Translations under genes and position numbers: made by a program
The notes under the pieces: model-generated
What the model was told of the DNA's origin: nothing
Seen by the model: the letters and a program-made list of their open reading frames with translations, nothing else
Database searches by the model: none
Part shown: piece after piece, positions 14,423 to 23,353 of the stretch
Layout of the letters: every line of letters begins with the position of its first letter
Numbering within the stretch: the first letter of the stretch is position 1
NCBI GenBank assembly: GCA_900548515.1
Contig: URKU01000010.1
Location: forward strand, 1-32,962
DNA: 32,962 nt
Direction: 5' to 3'
Source of the DNA: an uncultured Collinsella sp.
Lineage (GTDB): Bacteria > Actinomycetota > Coriobacteriia > Coriobacteriales > Coriobacteriaceae

Positions 14423-14772
14423 CGGACTTCCGCCAGTACTACGGCATCGACCTCCCGCTCGAGGGCGGACCGGACGACCTCCGGCGCGCCGCCCTCCTGT
14501 GGGAGCAGCTGCCGAAGGAGTCGAGGTGCGCGCGCCGCATGTACCCGGAGCTCAAATGGAGCGAGGAGACGTACATGCTCTGGCGCATCGAGCACCAGCT
14601 CAGGAGCCTCGCTTGGGGACTGAGCGACAAGAAGCACCGGCCGCCGCAGGAGCCGCAGCCGCTCAAGACGCCCGGGCAGCTCGCGGAGCTCAAGAGGCAC
14701 CAGCGCAACGCCCTCGCGAACAGGGCGGAAATCGACGAGATTCTAGGATTAGGAGGACGGGATGGCGACTAG
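14374..14772 (+). CDS. Tail assembly chaperone T extension (read only by -1 frameshift from 14129)
   Basis: This frame has no own plausible start; entered from the upstream chaperone by the -1 shift at 14368-14374 it adds 132 residues (LPGFVLELEGHRAEVVADFR onward) to 82 from the first frame, giving a fused product of about 214 residues. It contains the YYGIDLPLEGGPDDLRRAAL and YMLWRIEHQLRSL segments usual for T chaperones and a basic, Pro/Gln-rich end. Stop overlaps the tape measure start by 11 bp. The GT protein is a minor product that recruits tape measure to the growing tube. Confidence 0.82.
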   Translation, partial: LPGFVLELEGHRAEVVADFRQYYGIDLPLEGGPDDLRRAALLWEQLPKESRCARRMYPELKWSEETYMLWRIEHQLRSLAWGLSDKKHRPPQEPQPLKTPGQLAELKRHQRNALANRAEIDEILGLGGRDGD

Positions 14773-17233
14773 CGTAGGCTCGGCATGCATCACGCTCATG
14801 CCGTCCATGAAGGGCTTCGCCGGCAGCATCTGCTCGGAGTTCGGCGACACGGGCTCCAAGGCCGGAAAGTCATTCGGCGACTCGATGACCTCCGGCGTGG
14901 ACGGCGGGGTCAAGCGCTCGGGCGGGCTGCTGAACGGGCTCGGCACCGTCGCAAGGGGCGTGGGCACCGTCGCCGCGGCTGGCATGGGCGCGCTCACCAC
15001 GGCGGTGACCGCAATCGGCGGCGCTGCGGTATCCGCATACGCCGACTACGAGCAGCTGGTCGGCGGCGTCGATACGCTCTTCGGCTCCGCGTCCGGCAAA
15101 CTGCAGGGATACGCCGCGGATGCGTACAAGACGTGCGGCATGAGCGCAAACCAATACATGACCCAGGCGACCAGCTTCGCCGCATCGCTCGTGAGCTCGT
15201 GCGGCGGCGACGTGGCGAAGGCCGCCGAGTCCGCCAACACAGCGATGGGCGACATGGCGGACAACGTCAACAAGATGGGCTCGGACATGGCCGACGTCCA
15301 GAACGCCTACCAAGGTTTTGCCAAGCAAAACTACACGATGCTGGACAACCTGAAGCTGGGCTACGGCGGCACGAAGTCCGAGATGGAGCGACTCATCGCG
15401 GACGCCAACAAGCTGCGCGCGGCGCAGGGCAAGACCGCCGACCTCACCATCGACAGCTACGCCGACGTGGTCGAGGCCATCCACACCGTGCAGTCCGAGA
15501 TGGGCATCACCGGCACGACCTCCAAGGAGGCCGCGACGACCATCTCCGGCTCCATCGGCATGGCCAAGGCATCATGGGAGAACTTCCTCACCGGCCTTGG
15601 CCGAGACGACGTGGACTTCTCGCAGCTCACCGAGCAGCTGCTCATGTCCGTCGGCGCGGTCGCCAAGAACATCGCGCCGCGCGTCGCCCAGATCGGGCAG
15701 GGCATCATCAATGCGCTCCCCGCGGCGCTCTCCGGCATCGCGTCGGTGCTCACACCCATCGTGTCCGAGGCGCTCGCCACGGCGTGGAACATCGCCGTCG
15801 GGGCGCTCGCCGGCATCGGGATCAAGCTGCCGAAGGTGGACTCCTCGCAGATCTGCTCGGCGCTTCAGGCCATCCTTGGCGTGGCCACGTCCGTCGGTAA
15901 CGGCATCAAGGCGGCAATCGGGTTCATCGCGCCGCTCATCGCGCCAATCGGCACGGCGCTGCTCAACATCGCGCAGGCCGTGCTGCCGGTGCTCTCAACC
16001 GGCATACAGGTGGTGCTCGGCATCGTGCAGGCGCTGTCGCCGGTCATCGGCTTCCTGGTCACCGTCATCGCTGACGTGATGACGACCGTCTCGCAGCTCG
16101 TCGCCATCGCCATGCCCGCCGTGCAGTCCGTGCTGTCGGCGGTGCTGGCTGCGATGCCGCTCATCCAGGGCGCGATTCAGGTGGCGATGGGCATCATCTC
16201 CGCCGTCTGGAACGCAGTCTGGCCGGTGATCTCCGCTGTCCTGACCGGCGTGATGGATGCAATCTCCACTGCCGTCCAGGTCGCGATGGCCGTGGTGCAG
16301 ACAGTCATCTCCACGGTCACCGCCGCGATAAGCGGAGACTGGGATACGGTCTGGAACACCATCAAGTCGGTAGCCGAGCTCGTCTGGTCTCAGATAGAGT
16401 TCGCCGTGCGAGCGGCCATCGGGGTCGTCGAGTCCGTGATAACGTCCACGCTCGATGGAATCAGCTCGATTTGGTCAAGCGTGTGGGACACCGTCCGCGA
16501 CTTCGCCGAGGTGGTCTGGGGACGCATCAAGTTTGCCGTCAACTCGGCGATAAATCAGGTCAGCGGCGTGATCAGCTCCGTGCTCAACAGCATCAGCTCC
16601 ACGTGGTCGAGCATGTGGGGGAGCATCAAGAGCGCCTGCTCGTCCATCTGGGAGGGCATCAAGAGCGCGGCGTCCAACGGAATCAACTCCGTCTACAGGA
16701 CCGTCACGAGCATCAAAGGCAAGATCACCGGGTTCTTCTCGGGTGCGCGCAACTGGCTCTTCAACTCCGGCAAGTCGATACTCAACGGCCTGAAGGACGG
16801 CATCATGTCCGCTATCGGCTCGGTGACCTCGGCGGTCTCCGGCGCAGTATCCAGAATCCGCTCCTTCTTCCCGTTCTCGCCGGCAAAGGTCGGCCCCTTC
16901 TCCGGGCACGGCTACACGACCTTCTCGGGCAAGGCCCTCATGCAGGGCTGGGCGCAGGGCATCGGCTCCGGCACCGGCACCGTGGTCTCCGCCATCAGCG
17001 GCGCCATGGACACCGCGCAGGGGATGCTCTCGACGGGTCTGACCGTCGCTCCGTCCGCGGTCTACACTCCGGCGCGTCCCGAGGAGGATTCCGACGACGC
17101 CCTCGCCGGCATCCTGTCCGTCCTCGAGCAGATCCGGGACAAGGACGGAAACCTGTACATCGACTCGGAGCGCGTCTCCTCCGCCATCGCGATGCGCGGC
17201 AGGCACACGCTCGCCGCAAGGGGGTTCGCATGA
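14762..17233 (+). CDS. Tail tape measure protein
   Basis: An 823-residue protein; GGAGGA precedes the ATG. It begins with a soluble stretch (MATSVGSACITLMPSMKGF), followed by a Gly/Ala/Ser-rich region typical of tape measure proteins (SADVNKMG..-like repeats), a long hydrophobic middle (about residues 310-520, many Ile/Val/Ala helices such as LLNIAQAVLPVLSTGIQVVL), and Trp/Ser repeats (SIWSSVWDTV, TWSSMWGSIK, SIWEGIKSA) before the C-terminus. It sets tail length and probably passes into the host membrane during DNA entry. At about 820 residues the tail should be roughly 120 nm if 1.5 angstrom per residue holds, an estimate from the family rule. Confidence 0.92.
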   Translation: MATSVGSACITLMPSMKGFAGSICSEFGDTGSKAGKSFGDSMTSGVDGGVKRSGGLLNGLGTVARGVGTVAAAGMGALTTAVTAIGGAAVSAYADYEQLVGGVDTLFGSASGKLQGYAADAYKTCGMSANQYMTQATSFAASLVSSCGGDVAKAAESANTAMGDMADNVNKMGSDMADVQNAYQGFAKQNYTMLDNLKLGYGGTKSEMERLIADANKLRAAQGKTADLTIDSYADVVEAIHTVQSEMGITGTTSKEAATTISGSIGMAKASWENFLTGLGRDDVDFSQLTEQLLMSVGAVAKNIAPRVAQIGQGIINALPAALSGIASVLTPIVSEALATAWNIAVGALAGIGIKLPKVDSSQICSALQAILGVATSVGNGIKAAIGFIAPLIAPIGTALLNIAQAVLPVLSTGIQVVLGIVQALSPVIGFLVTVIADVMTTVSQLVAIAMPAVQSVLSAVLAAMPLIQGAIQVAMGIISAVWNAVWPVISAVLTGVMDAISTAVQVAMAVVQTVISTVTAAISGDWDTVWNTIKSVAELVWSQIEFAVRAAIGVVESVITSTLDGISSIWSSVWDTVRDFAEVVWGRIKFAVNSAINQVSGVISSVLNSISSTWSSMWGSIKSACSSIWEGIKSAASNGINSVYRTVTSIKGKITGFFSGARNWLFNSGKSILNGLKDGIMSAIGSVTSAVSGAVSRIRSFFPFSPAKVGPFSGHGYTTFSGKALMQGWAQGIGSGTGTVVSAISGAMDTAQGMLSTGLTVAPSAVYTPARPEEDSDDALAGILSVLEQIRDKDGNLYIDSERVSSAIAMRGRHTLAARGFA

Positions 17234-17928
17234 TATTCGGCGGAATCGACCTCACGCCGTACCTGCTGGTGACCAAGGTCACGAGACCGATTGTCCCCAA
17301 GGTGCGGCTCGATGAGACCGAGGTCCCGGGCATGGACGGCTCGCATATCCGCGCCACGGGCCTCGAGCCCGTCGAGATAGCGGTCGACTGCAACATCGTC
17401 GGCGGCTCCCTCGACGAGGTCGCCGAGGCAAGGGCCGTGCTCGCCTCGGCGCTGTCCGGCGGCGAGAAGGCCCTCGTGCTCGACGACGCTCCCGAGCGCT
17501 ACATGCTTGCGCGCTACAGGGGAGGGGCGGAGCAGGGGCGCAACGCACACATGCCGAATCTCACGCTCGCGTTCTACTGTGCAGACCCCGCCGCCTACGG
17601 GCAGCGGCGCTCCGAGCAGGTGACGGCATCCCAGCGCGCCGTCGCCGCCGGGGGCAACTACAGGGCCTACCCTACGGTCACGTGCAAGCCCCCGGCAGGC
17701 TCGAGCTGGACAATCACCAACGTCTCGACCGGGCGGTTCGTCCGCGTCGAGGCGTCGTTCACGGGCGCACAGACCGTCGTGCTGGACATGCGTGCGGAGC
17801 GCTGCACGGTCAACGGCGCGGACTGGCCCGTGACCGTCGCGAGTGACTTCTTCTCGCTCGACGGCGTGCAGCAGATCAAGACGAGCGGCGGCACCGCGAC
17901 GCTCGAATGGGAGGAGAGGTGGCTCTAG
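17230..17928 (+). CDS. Distal tail protein (Dit)
   Basis: A 232-residue protein overlapping the tape measure stop by ATGA. Opening IFGGIDLTPYLLVTKVTRPI and the EVPGMDGSHIRATGLEPVEI strand match the N-terminal hexamerising domain of Dit proteins, and the C-terminal half (about residues 130-232; YPTVTCKPPAGSSWTITN, LDMRAERCTVNGADW) is the usual galectin-like beta sandwich. Dit forms the hub between tail tube and the tail-associated protein. Upstream in-frame sequence belongs to the tape measure gene's other frame. Confidence 0.85.
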   Translation: MIFGGIDLTPYLLVTKVTRPIVPKVRLDETEVPGMDGSHIRATGLEPVEIAVDCNIVGGSLDEVAEARAVLASALSGGEKALVLDDAPERYMLARYRGGAEQGRNAHMPNLTLAFYCADPAAYGQRRSEQVTASQRAVAAGGNYRAYPTVTCKPPAGSSWTITNVSTGRFVRVEASFTGAQTVVLDMRAERCTVNGADWPVTVASDFFSLDGVQQIKTSGGTATLEWEERWL

Positions 17929-20900
17929 GTGCGAATTGACGTATACACGTGGCAGGACGCCTACGTATCGACAATCGGCCCCGAAGAGCTGCTCTCCCTC
18001 ACCCATACCGACGAGCTCAACGGCGAGGACAGCGTGGACATCGTCACGACCTTCGCGCTCAAGCAGGGCTACCGCCTCGTGTGGGTCGACCGCCTCGGCA
18101 AGGTCCACGAGCACGTCTGCCAAGACCCCAAGGGCCTCCACGCCGGAGGCGATACGGTCTACACGGACACGGCGATCAACTCAATCTGCGAGACGTACGG
18201 CGACTATATCGAGGACAAGCGCCCCTACGGCTACGGCTTCTTGCAGGCGCTGAATGTCTGCCTTGGGCCGACCCGCTGGACCGCCGGAACGGTCGACCAG
18301 ACCGGCACCGTCGACAAGGGCCTGACCTTCTACCACACCTCGGCGCGCGAGGCGCTCCAGTCAATCTTGAAATGCGGCGGTGAGCTTGAGACTGAAATCA
18401 CCGTATCCGGCGGCAGGGTGACATCTCGCAGGGTGGGCATCCGCTCGCACCGAGGCGCGAAGGGCGGCCACCGCCGGTTCACCTACACCAAGGACCTGAC
18501 ATCGGTATCACGCACCGAGCACTACGGGGCGATCACTGCCTGCTACGGCTACGGCAAGGGTATCGAGACCGACACGGGCGGCTACGGCCGCAAGCTGACC
18601 TTCGGTGACATCAACAACGGCAAGAACTACGTGGAGGACGCGACCGCGCTCAGGCTGTACGGGCGACCCGACGGCAGGGACGGGCGCGCGCACGTGTTCG
18701 GACAATATGAAAATTCAAATTGCGAGGACGCGGCAACCCTGCTCGCCGAGACCCGCGCGTACCTCGACTCCCGCAAGGAGCCGGGAATGACCTACGAGGC
18801 CGACGTCGTCGACCTCGTGCAGTTCGGGCGCGAGTGGGAGGGCGTCGCCGTGGGCGACGACGTCCAGATCGTCGACACGTGCTTCTCCCCGGCGCTGCGC
18901 TGCGAGGGCCGCGTGACCAAGCTCGTGACCGACGAGCTTGGCGGCTCCATGCGCGTGACGCTCGGGAACGTGACCGAGACAATCACGGACATGTTGCTGG
19001 CTCAGCAGCAGAAAGTGTCCAGCCTGTCGAAGCGCTCGTCCAACTGGGACGTGGCGGCATCCACGCCGCCCGCATACCTCCAGCAGGTCATGGACAGCAT
19101 GAATACGCAGTTCAGCCTCGCGGGCAACAGCTACGTCCATACGAGCTTCGAGCGCGGTCTGATCTTCGGCTCCGTGCCCCTCGACGCGGACGGCCGCTCG
19201 ACGACCGGCGACGGCATGGCCATGCAGCTGTGCTCCCAGGGATTCCGCATCGCCTCCGGCTGCAAAGCCGACGGCTCGTGGGACTGGCGCACCTTCGGCA
19301 CCGGCGCGGGCTTCACGGCCGACCTCATCACGGTCGGCACGCTCATGGGCGACCTGATCAAGGCCGGAACCATCCAAGACAGGAGCGGCAAGAACTACTG
19401 GAACCTCGACGAGAGCGAGGTCAATCTAGGCCCCGGCGCCAAGCTCGACGGCAAGGACATCGCCGTCGCCGATGCCGTGATAGCGTCGGTGGACGTCGAG
19501 TACGCCCAGGGAACGTCGCGCGTCACCGAGCCGCAGGGCGGATGGCAGACCACGGCGCCGCAATGGGTGTCGGGCAAGTACATCTGGACGCGCACCAAGA
19601 CCACCATGCAGTCCGGCGACATCGAGTACAGCGAGCCCGTGTGCATCAGCGGCATCGATGGCGCCAAGGGCGACAAGGGCTCGACCGGTACCGGCGTGCG
19701 CGGCATCGTCGAGCAGTACTACCTCTCCACGAGCTCCACGGCGCAGTCCGGCGGCAGCTGGTCGGAGGCCCAGCCCGCGTGGGCGAAGGGCAAGTACATC
19801 TGGACACGCAGCAAGATCGCGTGGACGGACGGCTCGGTCACCTACACCGCGCCGTGCCTCGCCAAGGCCATCAACGGCTCCAACCAGATGGCCGGCAGCG
19901 CCATCGCGGCGCGCGTAAAGCTCTACGCGAGGAACCAGTCGGACAGCGTGCCGCCGATTAATGCGCAGAACCCAGAGCTGGGATGGTCCGAGGACCTCCC
20001 GCAATGGTCGAACGGATATTTCGTCTGGTCGATGGAACGCGTCACATACGGCGACGGCAGCGTCACCCACACGGCGCCGGTGCTGGAGGCCGCGTACAAC
20101 AAGGCCTACCAGAGCGCGCACGACCTCACGGGTTCGCTCAATGGCCTCGACACGACGGTGCAGGACCTCGCCAAAGACGGTGTGGTGACCGAAGCGGAGA
20201 AGGCGGCGGTCAAGAAGGCCAAGCAGGACGTCGAAAAGGAGCGCGAGGAGCTCACGAGCCAGTACAACGCGCTGAAGTCGAACAAGGACCTCAGTGCCAA
20301 GTTCCTCTCGACCGTCCTCGGTCCCCGCTACACCAAGGCCTTCGGCACGACCGACGAGGGCGGCACGTACGGCGCCTACGCCGACAAGGTCGACAAGGTG
20401 ATCAAGTGCAAGACCGCCGAGGAGCTCAAGGTTGCAATGGACGAGTACGACGCGGCCTACGGCGCATACTCGACCGCCGTGAGGGACTATGCCGAGGCCG
20501 CGACCGGGGCGCGACATGCCATCGAGCAGAAGAACGCATCGGACTACGCCGACGGCATCCTGAGCGCCTACGACGAGCAGATGGACCAGAAGGCCATCTT
20601 CGACCGCCTGACGAACGGCGGCGCAGACCAGGGGCTCTACATGAGCAACAACAGGGTCTACGTCAACGCGACATACATCGCAACCGGGACTCTCGCGGAC
20701 GCAAAGGGGCGCAACTCGTGGAACCTCAAGGAAGGCGTGCTGACGACCAACTACATGACGGCGAAGAACATCACGGCGACCGGAAGCTTCACCGGTGGAA
20801 ACCGCAGCAGCGGGTACGCCATGGAGCTCGACTCGAGCGGGAAGTTGGCGGGATTCAAGGACGGCACGCAGTACGGATACATCGAATGCTCCTCAACGTC

Positions 20901-21183
20901 ACATGACATCGACAATCCGTCGATTATCTACCACGGACTGCAGCTGCAGGGACAGGGCATCGTGCGAGTCTCGACCCCGAGGCTCAGCGTGAGCGGCAGT
21001 GCCGACACGAGCGTCACGACGTGGTCAGGCCTGTCAACCAAGGTCGGAGTGGCATACCACCCGCTTTACACGGAGAACGGCAAGAAATATTTCAACGACC
21101 AGTTCCAGACATCGTCGGTGCTCGAGTTCAAGAACGGCCTGCTGATCGGTGTGTCGACAATGCCGTCCGGGTGGAGCGGATAA
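17929..21183 (+). CDS. Tail-associated protein (Tal/endopeptidase-tail type) with repeat stalk
   Basis: A 1084-residue protein started by GTG at 17929 directly after the Dit stop, with GGAGAGGTGG upstream. Residues about 1-350 resemble the prophage tail endopeptidase/Tal hub (RIDVYTWQDAYVSTIGPEEL, LTFGDINNGKNYVEDATAL, VAVGDDVQIVDTCFSP, VTKLVTDELGGSMRVTLGNV). Then come three related Trp-rich modules at about 537-570, 608-643 and 683-720 (GKYIWTRTKT, GKYIWTRSKI, GYFVWSMERV) with a short collagen-like GIDGAKGDKGSTGTG between the first two, a coiled coil (AAVKKAKQDVEKEREELTSQ) and a beta-rich end. It is the central tail spike/host contact. Confidence 0.82.
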   Translation: MRIDVYTWQDAYVSTIGPEELLSLTHTDELNGEDSVDIVTTFALKQGYRLVWVDRLGKVHEHVCQDPKGLHAGGDTVYTDTAINSICETYGDYIEDKRPYGYGFLQALNVCLGPTRWTAGTVDQTGTVDKGLTFYHTSAREALQSILKCGGELETEITVSGGRVTSRRVGIRSHRGAKGGHRRFTYTKDLTSVSRTEHYGAITACYGYGKGIETDTGGYGRKLTFGDINNGKNYVEDATALRLYGRPDGRDGRAHVFGQYENSNCEDAATLLAETRAYLDSRKEPGMTYEADVVDLVQFGREWEGVAVGDDVQIVDTCFSPALRCEGRVTKLVTDELGGSMRVTLGNVTETITDMLLAQQQKVSSLSKRSSNWDVAASTPPAYLQQVMDSMNTQFSLAGNSYVHTSFERGLIFGSVPLDADGRSTTGDGMAMQLCSQGFRIASGCKADGSWDWRTFGTGAGFTADLITVGTLMGDLIKAGTIQDRSGKNYWNLDESEVNLGPGAKLDGKDIAVADAVIASVDVEYAQGTSRVTEPQGGWQTTAPQWVSGKYIWTRTKTTMQSGDIEYSEPVCISGIDGAKGDKGSTGTGVRGIVEQYYLSTSSTAQSGGSWSEAQPAWAKGKYIWTRSKIAWTDGSVTYTAPCLAKAINGSNQMAGSAIAARVKLYARNQSDSVPPINAQNPELGWSEDLPQWSNGYFVWSMERVTYGDGSVTHTAPVLEAAYNKAYQSAHDLTGSLNGLDTTVQDLAKDGVVTEAEKAAVKKAKQDVEKEREELTSQYNALKSNKDLSAKFLSTVLGPRYTKAFGTTDEGGTYGAYADKVDKVIKCKTAEELKVAMDEYDAAYGAYSTAVRDYAEAATGARHAIEQKNASDYADGILSAYDEQMDQKAIFDRLTNGGADQGLYMSNNRVYVNATYIATGTLADAKGRNSWNLKEGVLTTNYMTAKNITATGSFTGGNRSSGYAMELDSSGKLAGFKDGTQYGYIECSSTSHDIDNPSIIYHGLQLQGQGIVRVSTPRLSVSGSADTSVTTWSGLSTKVGVAYHPLYTENGKKYFNDQFQTSSVLEFKNGLLIGVSTMPSGWSG

Positions 21184-21204
21184 GAGATGAAAGGACAAGA
21201 AGGA

Positions 21205-21600
21205 ATGGAAGCAAGCAAGAAAATCGTCGTGGGCTACGCCGTCCACGACATCATTGGAAACAACGAACAGTGCTTGACGGAGTACGATCCGGAGGCGCTC
21301 CGGCGCGCCGAGGACGCCGGACTCATATTTGTCGCCCAGTACGACGACGGCACGCGCGAGGTCGTCAAGGCCGCGGACGTCCGCAAGCCTGACCCCACGG
21401 TCAACGGCATCCCGCTGGCGACCGCCGGGTACGTCGATGAGCGCACCGCCGCCACGGTCGCCGTGTTCGACGCGCTCTCGGCCATCGTCGACCCTCAGCC
21501 GGCCACGGCGGACGAGACGGGGGAGGGAACCGAGGCCGTCGACCCGGTCGAGGCCTTCAGGGCCGCGCTCGCCGCCCTGAAGGCGCTGGAGGCCAAATGA
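21205..21600 (+). CDS. Hypothetical tail/baseplate protein
   Basis: A 131-residue protein (ATG 21205; an alternative ATG at 21187 lies immediately after the Tal stop and would add 6 residues). Near the N-terminus there are KKIVVGYAVHDIIGNNEQ and FVAQYDDGTREVVKAADVRK, likely a small alpha/beta domain; the C-terminus is an Ala/Glu/Pro-rich acidic helix (DPVEAFRAALAALKALEAK). Not recognised. Location between Tal and the BppU-like protein points to a tail-tip or tail-chaperone role. Confidence 0.6.
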   Translation: MEASKKIVVGYAVHDIIGNNEQCLTEYDPEALRRAEDAGLIFVAQYDDGTREVVKAADVRKPDPTVNGIPLATAGYVDERTAATVAVFDALSAIVDPQPATADETGEGTEAVDPVEAFRAALAALKALEAK

Positions 21601-22331
21601 TCAACCACGCTATAGCGCTCGACATGCGCAAGCGCCCGGGCACAGTCCCGCAGCGCGTCACCGTGCGCAGGGGCGAGACGCAGACCCAGAAGATAACGGC
21701 GTCGCTCACCGTGGACGGCGCGACGTACACCCCGACGTGCCAGCTCGCGCGCCTGTGCGTGCTCCACGCCGACGGCACGTGGGCGCGCTGCTCGGCGACC
21801 GTGGGCACGGCCTCGGTGAGCGCCACGCTGGCGCCGGAGGCCGTCAACGGCACCGGCAAATGCCGCCTGGCCTACTTCGAGTTCTACGCCAACGGGGCCT
21901 CCGAGACTACCGAGGACTTCGCGCTCGTCATCCTGGGAAATGTGGACGTGACAACAGGGCCTGCCGTCAGCTACGACCAGGAGCTCGACGAGCTCTACAG
22001 GAAGTGGAGCACTGAGCTATCTCGGCTCGGTCAATCCGCGTTCGATGCGGCATCCGCCGCTAGCGGTGCGGCGTCGAGGGCCGATGCGGCGGCAAGCGCG
22101 GCATTGCAGATCGCGAACGCGGCGGCGCAGGGCGCCGCCGGCGAGTCCGACATCGCCGAGCTGCGCCGCCAGAACGGCCAGCTTGCGACGATGCTCGCCG
22201 ACGCGACAGACAAGTTCATCTACATGGACGGCACGGTCTACTGCCCTGCCGGCAAGGCGTCGGTATCCGGGGACACGGTGACGTTCGGCAGCACGTGCTC
22301 GGTATCGGGCAGCACGGTAACCCTTTCCTAA
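21597..22331 (+). CDS. Baseplate upper protein (BppU-like)
   Basis: A 244-residue protein. Residues about 15-130 have VPQRVTVRRGETQTQKITAS, a strand-rich middle and the GKCRLAYFEFYANG motif followed by EDFALVILGNVDV, the pattern of the BppU N-terminal domain that binds the tail tip in lactococcal-type siphoviruses. Then an Ala-rich coiled coil (SAFDAASAASGAASRADAAA) and a short beta C-terminus. Just before the diversified receptor protein, it probably forms the platform on which that protein is mounted. It overlaps the preceding gene by ATGA. Confidence 0.7.
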   Translation: MINHAIALDMRKRPGTVPQRVTVRRGETQTQKITASLTVDGATYTPTCQLARLCVLHADGTWARCSATVGTASVSATLAPEAVNGTGKCRLAYFEFYANGASETTEDFALVILGNVDVTTGPAVSYDQELDELYRKWSTELSRLGQSAFDAASAASGAASRADAAASAALQIANAAAQGAAGESDIAELRRQNGQLATMLADATDKFIYMDGTVYCPAGKASVSGDTVTFGSTCSVSGSTVTLS

Positions 22332-22340
22332 GGAGGATAA

Positions 22341-23249
22341 ATGGCAAATGCAAAGACGCTGGTCGTAGGCGGCCAGCCGCTCAACGTCATCGACGATACC
22401 GCGCGCAGCAACGCGCAGACGGCGCTCAACAACGCCGAGTACAACCGCCAGGGCCAAATCGGCAAGTACGGCGGGCAGAGCATCGCCACCATCCTGGCGG
22501 GAGAGATCGGCAGCGGCAGCGTGTACGACGCGCTGCACAAGCGCATCGTGGCGAACAACTTCTCCGGCCTTCGTGTGGGCGACTACATCGACGTGCCCCT
22601 CGTGAGCGCGTCGAACGTGGCGGCGCATCAGTCCGTGCGCTTCCTCCTGGCGCACTCCGACCCGTACTACTGCTGCGGCGACAGCTCCAAAGGCCACCAC
22701 ATCGCCTTCGTGGCCTCCGCGCCCATCGCCGTGGCCAAGACCGTGACCGGCGTTGCCAACGACAGCTTCCTGATGTGGAACACCACCAACACGAACCAGG
22801 GCACCGCCGACCAGAAATGCCCCTACCCCAACAGCAACCTCAAGGCGTGGGAGACGGCCTTCGAGGCCTGCCTGCCCGAGGGCCTGACCAGGTACCTGCT
22901 GACCCAGCGCGTCCTGCTGGAGGAGCGTTACAGTGCAAGCGGCGCGCTCAATGACTCCAACTCGTGGAGCTGGCAGGATATCGGCAAGGTGTTCTCGCTG
23001 TCGGAGATGGAGGTGTACGGCTGCCCCGTGTGGGGGACGAAGGGCTACAGCGTCGGCTTCGACTGCCAGTGGGACCTGTTCCGCGACACCGCTCACCGAG
23101 TCAACGGAAATCGGTGCGGTTGGTGGCTGCGTTCCGTTGCGTCGGGCTCCGCGTCCAACGTGTGCGATGTCAGCAGCAACGGCGTTGCCAACTACGACTC
23201 GGCGGCGAACGTCTGGGTTCGCCCCCGCCCCGGCTTCCTCGTCGGCTAG
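22341..23249 (+). CDS. DGR target: tail receptor-binding protein with C-type-lectin-like variable domain
   Basis: A 302-residue protein with AAGGAGG 3-4 nt before ATG. The N-terminal 60 residues (LVVGGQPLNVIDDTARSNAQ) include a short coiled helix and a tail-anchoring segment. The C-terminal domain (about 85-302) carries the WWLRSV ... N-VWVRPRPGF sequence of the C-type-lectin/formylglycine-enzyme-like fold (DUF6273 type) used as a scaffold by diversity-generating retroelements. Its last 43 codons (residues about 257-299) are the variable repeat, with changed surface positions. Such proteins sit at the phage tail tip and bind host receptors. Confidence 0.88.
   Translation: MANAKTLVVGGQPLNVIDDTARSNAQTALNNAEYNRQGQIGKYGGQSIATILAGEIGSGSVYDALHKRIVANNFSGLRVGDYIDVPLVSASNVAAHQSVRFLLAHSDPYYCCGDSSKGHHIAFVASAPIAVAKTVTGVANDSFLMWNTTNTNQGTADQKCPYPNSNLKAWETAFEACLPEGLTRYLLTQRVLLEERYSASGALNDSNSWSWQDIGKVFSLSEMEVYGCPVWGTKGYSVGFDCQWDLFRDTAHRVNGNRCGWWLRSVASGSASNVCDVSSNGVANYDSAANVWVRPRPGFLVG
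23110..23238 (+). repeat. DGR variable repeat (VR)
   Basis: 129 bp at the very 3' end of the target gene, aligned without gaps to the template repeat 738 bp downstream. The copies differ at 11 sites: VR positions 23116, 23118, 23119, 23173, 23176, 23184, 23185, 23196, 23205 and 23234 have G, T or C where the template has A, and 23166 has G where the template has T. The 3' end of the repeat, TGGGTTCGCCCCCGCCCCGG, is unchanged and G/C-rich, as expected for the initiation of mutagenic homing (IMH) part. Confidence 0.9.
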
Positions 23250-23278
23250 CCAGCCGAGTGCTCTATACTCTGCTTTTA

Positions 23279-23301
23279 GGCGACCGCCTTGCGCGGTCGC
23301 C
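23279..23301 (+). repeat. Perfect hairpin downstream of VR
   Basis: GGCGACCGC (23279-23287), loop CTTGC, GCGGTCGCC (23293-23301): nine base pairs with a 5-nt loop, 40 bp after the VR end. In well-studied DGRs (for example the BPP-1 phage) a similar hairpin or cruciform just downstream of the VR greatly increases retrohoming, so this is a candidate for that element rather than only an mRNA end. Confidence 0.7.
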
Positions 23302-23305
23302 TCTC

Positions 23306-23329
23306 GCCCGCGAAGCGGGCCGTTTTTTT
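23306..23329 (+). terminator. Intrinsic terminator between target gene and avd
   Basis: GCCCGC (23306-23311), loop GAA, GCGGGC (23315-23320), then CG and seven T (23323-23329). It would stop transcription after the target gene, so avd, template and RT need readthrough or their own promoter; a TATACT at 23264-23269 lies upstream of it but without a convincing -35. Confidence 0.75.
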
Positions 23330-23353
23330 CGCCAGTTTCCCCAGGAGGTGCAC

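Noticed and set aside
17062..18141. 359-codon minus-strand frame across Dit and Tal, and similar frames at 22017-23096 and 4332-5159
   Set aside because: All are antisense shadows of recognised genes with low-complexity Arg/Val/His composition.
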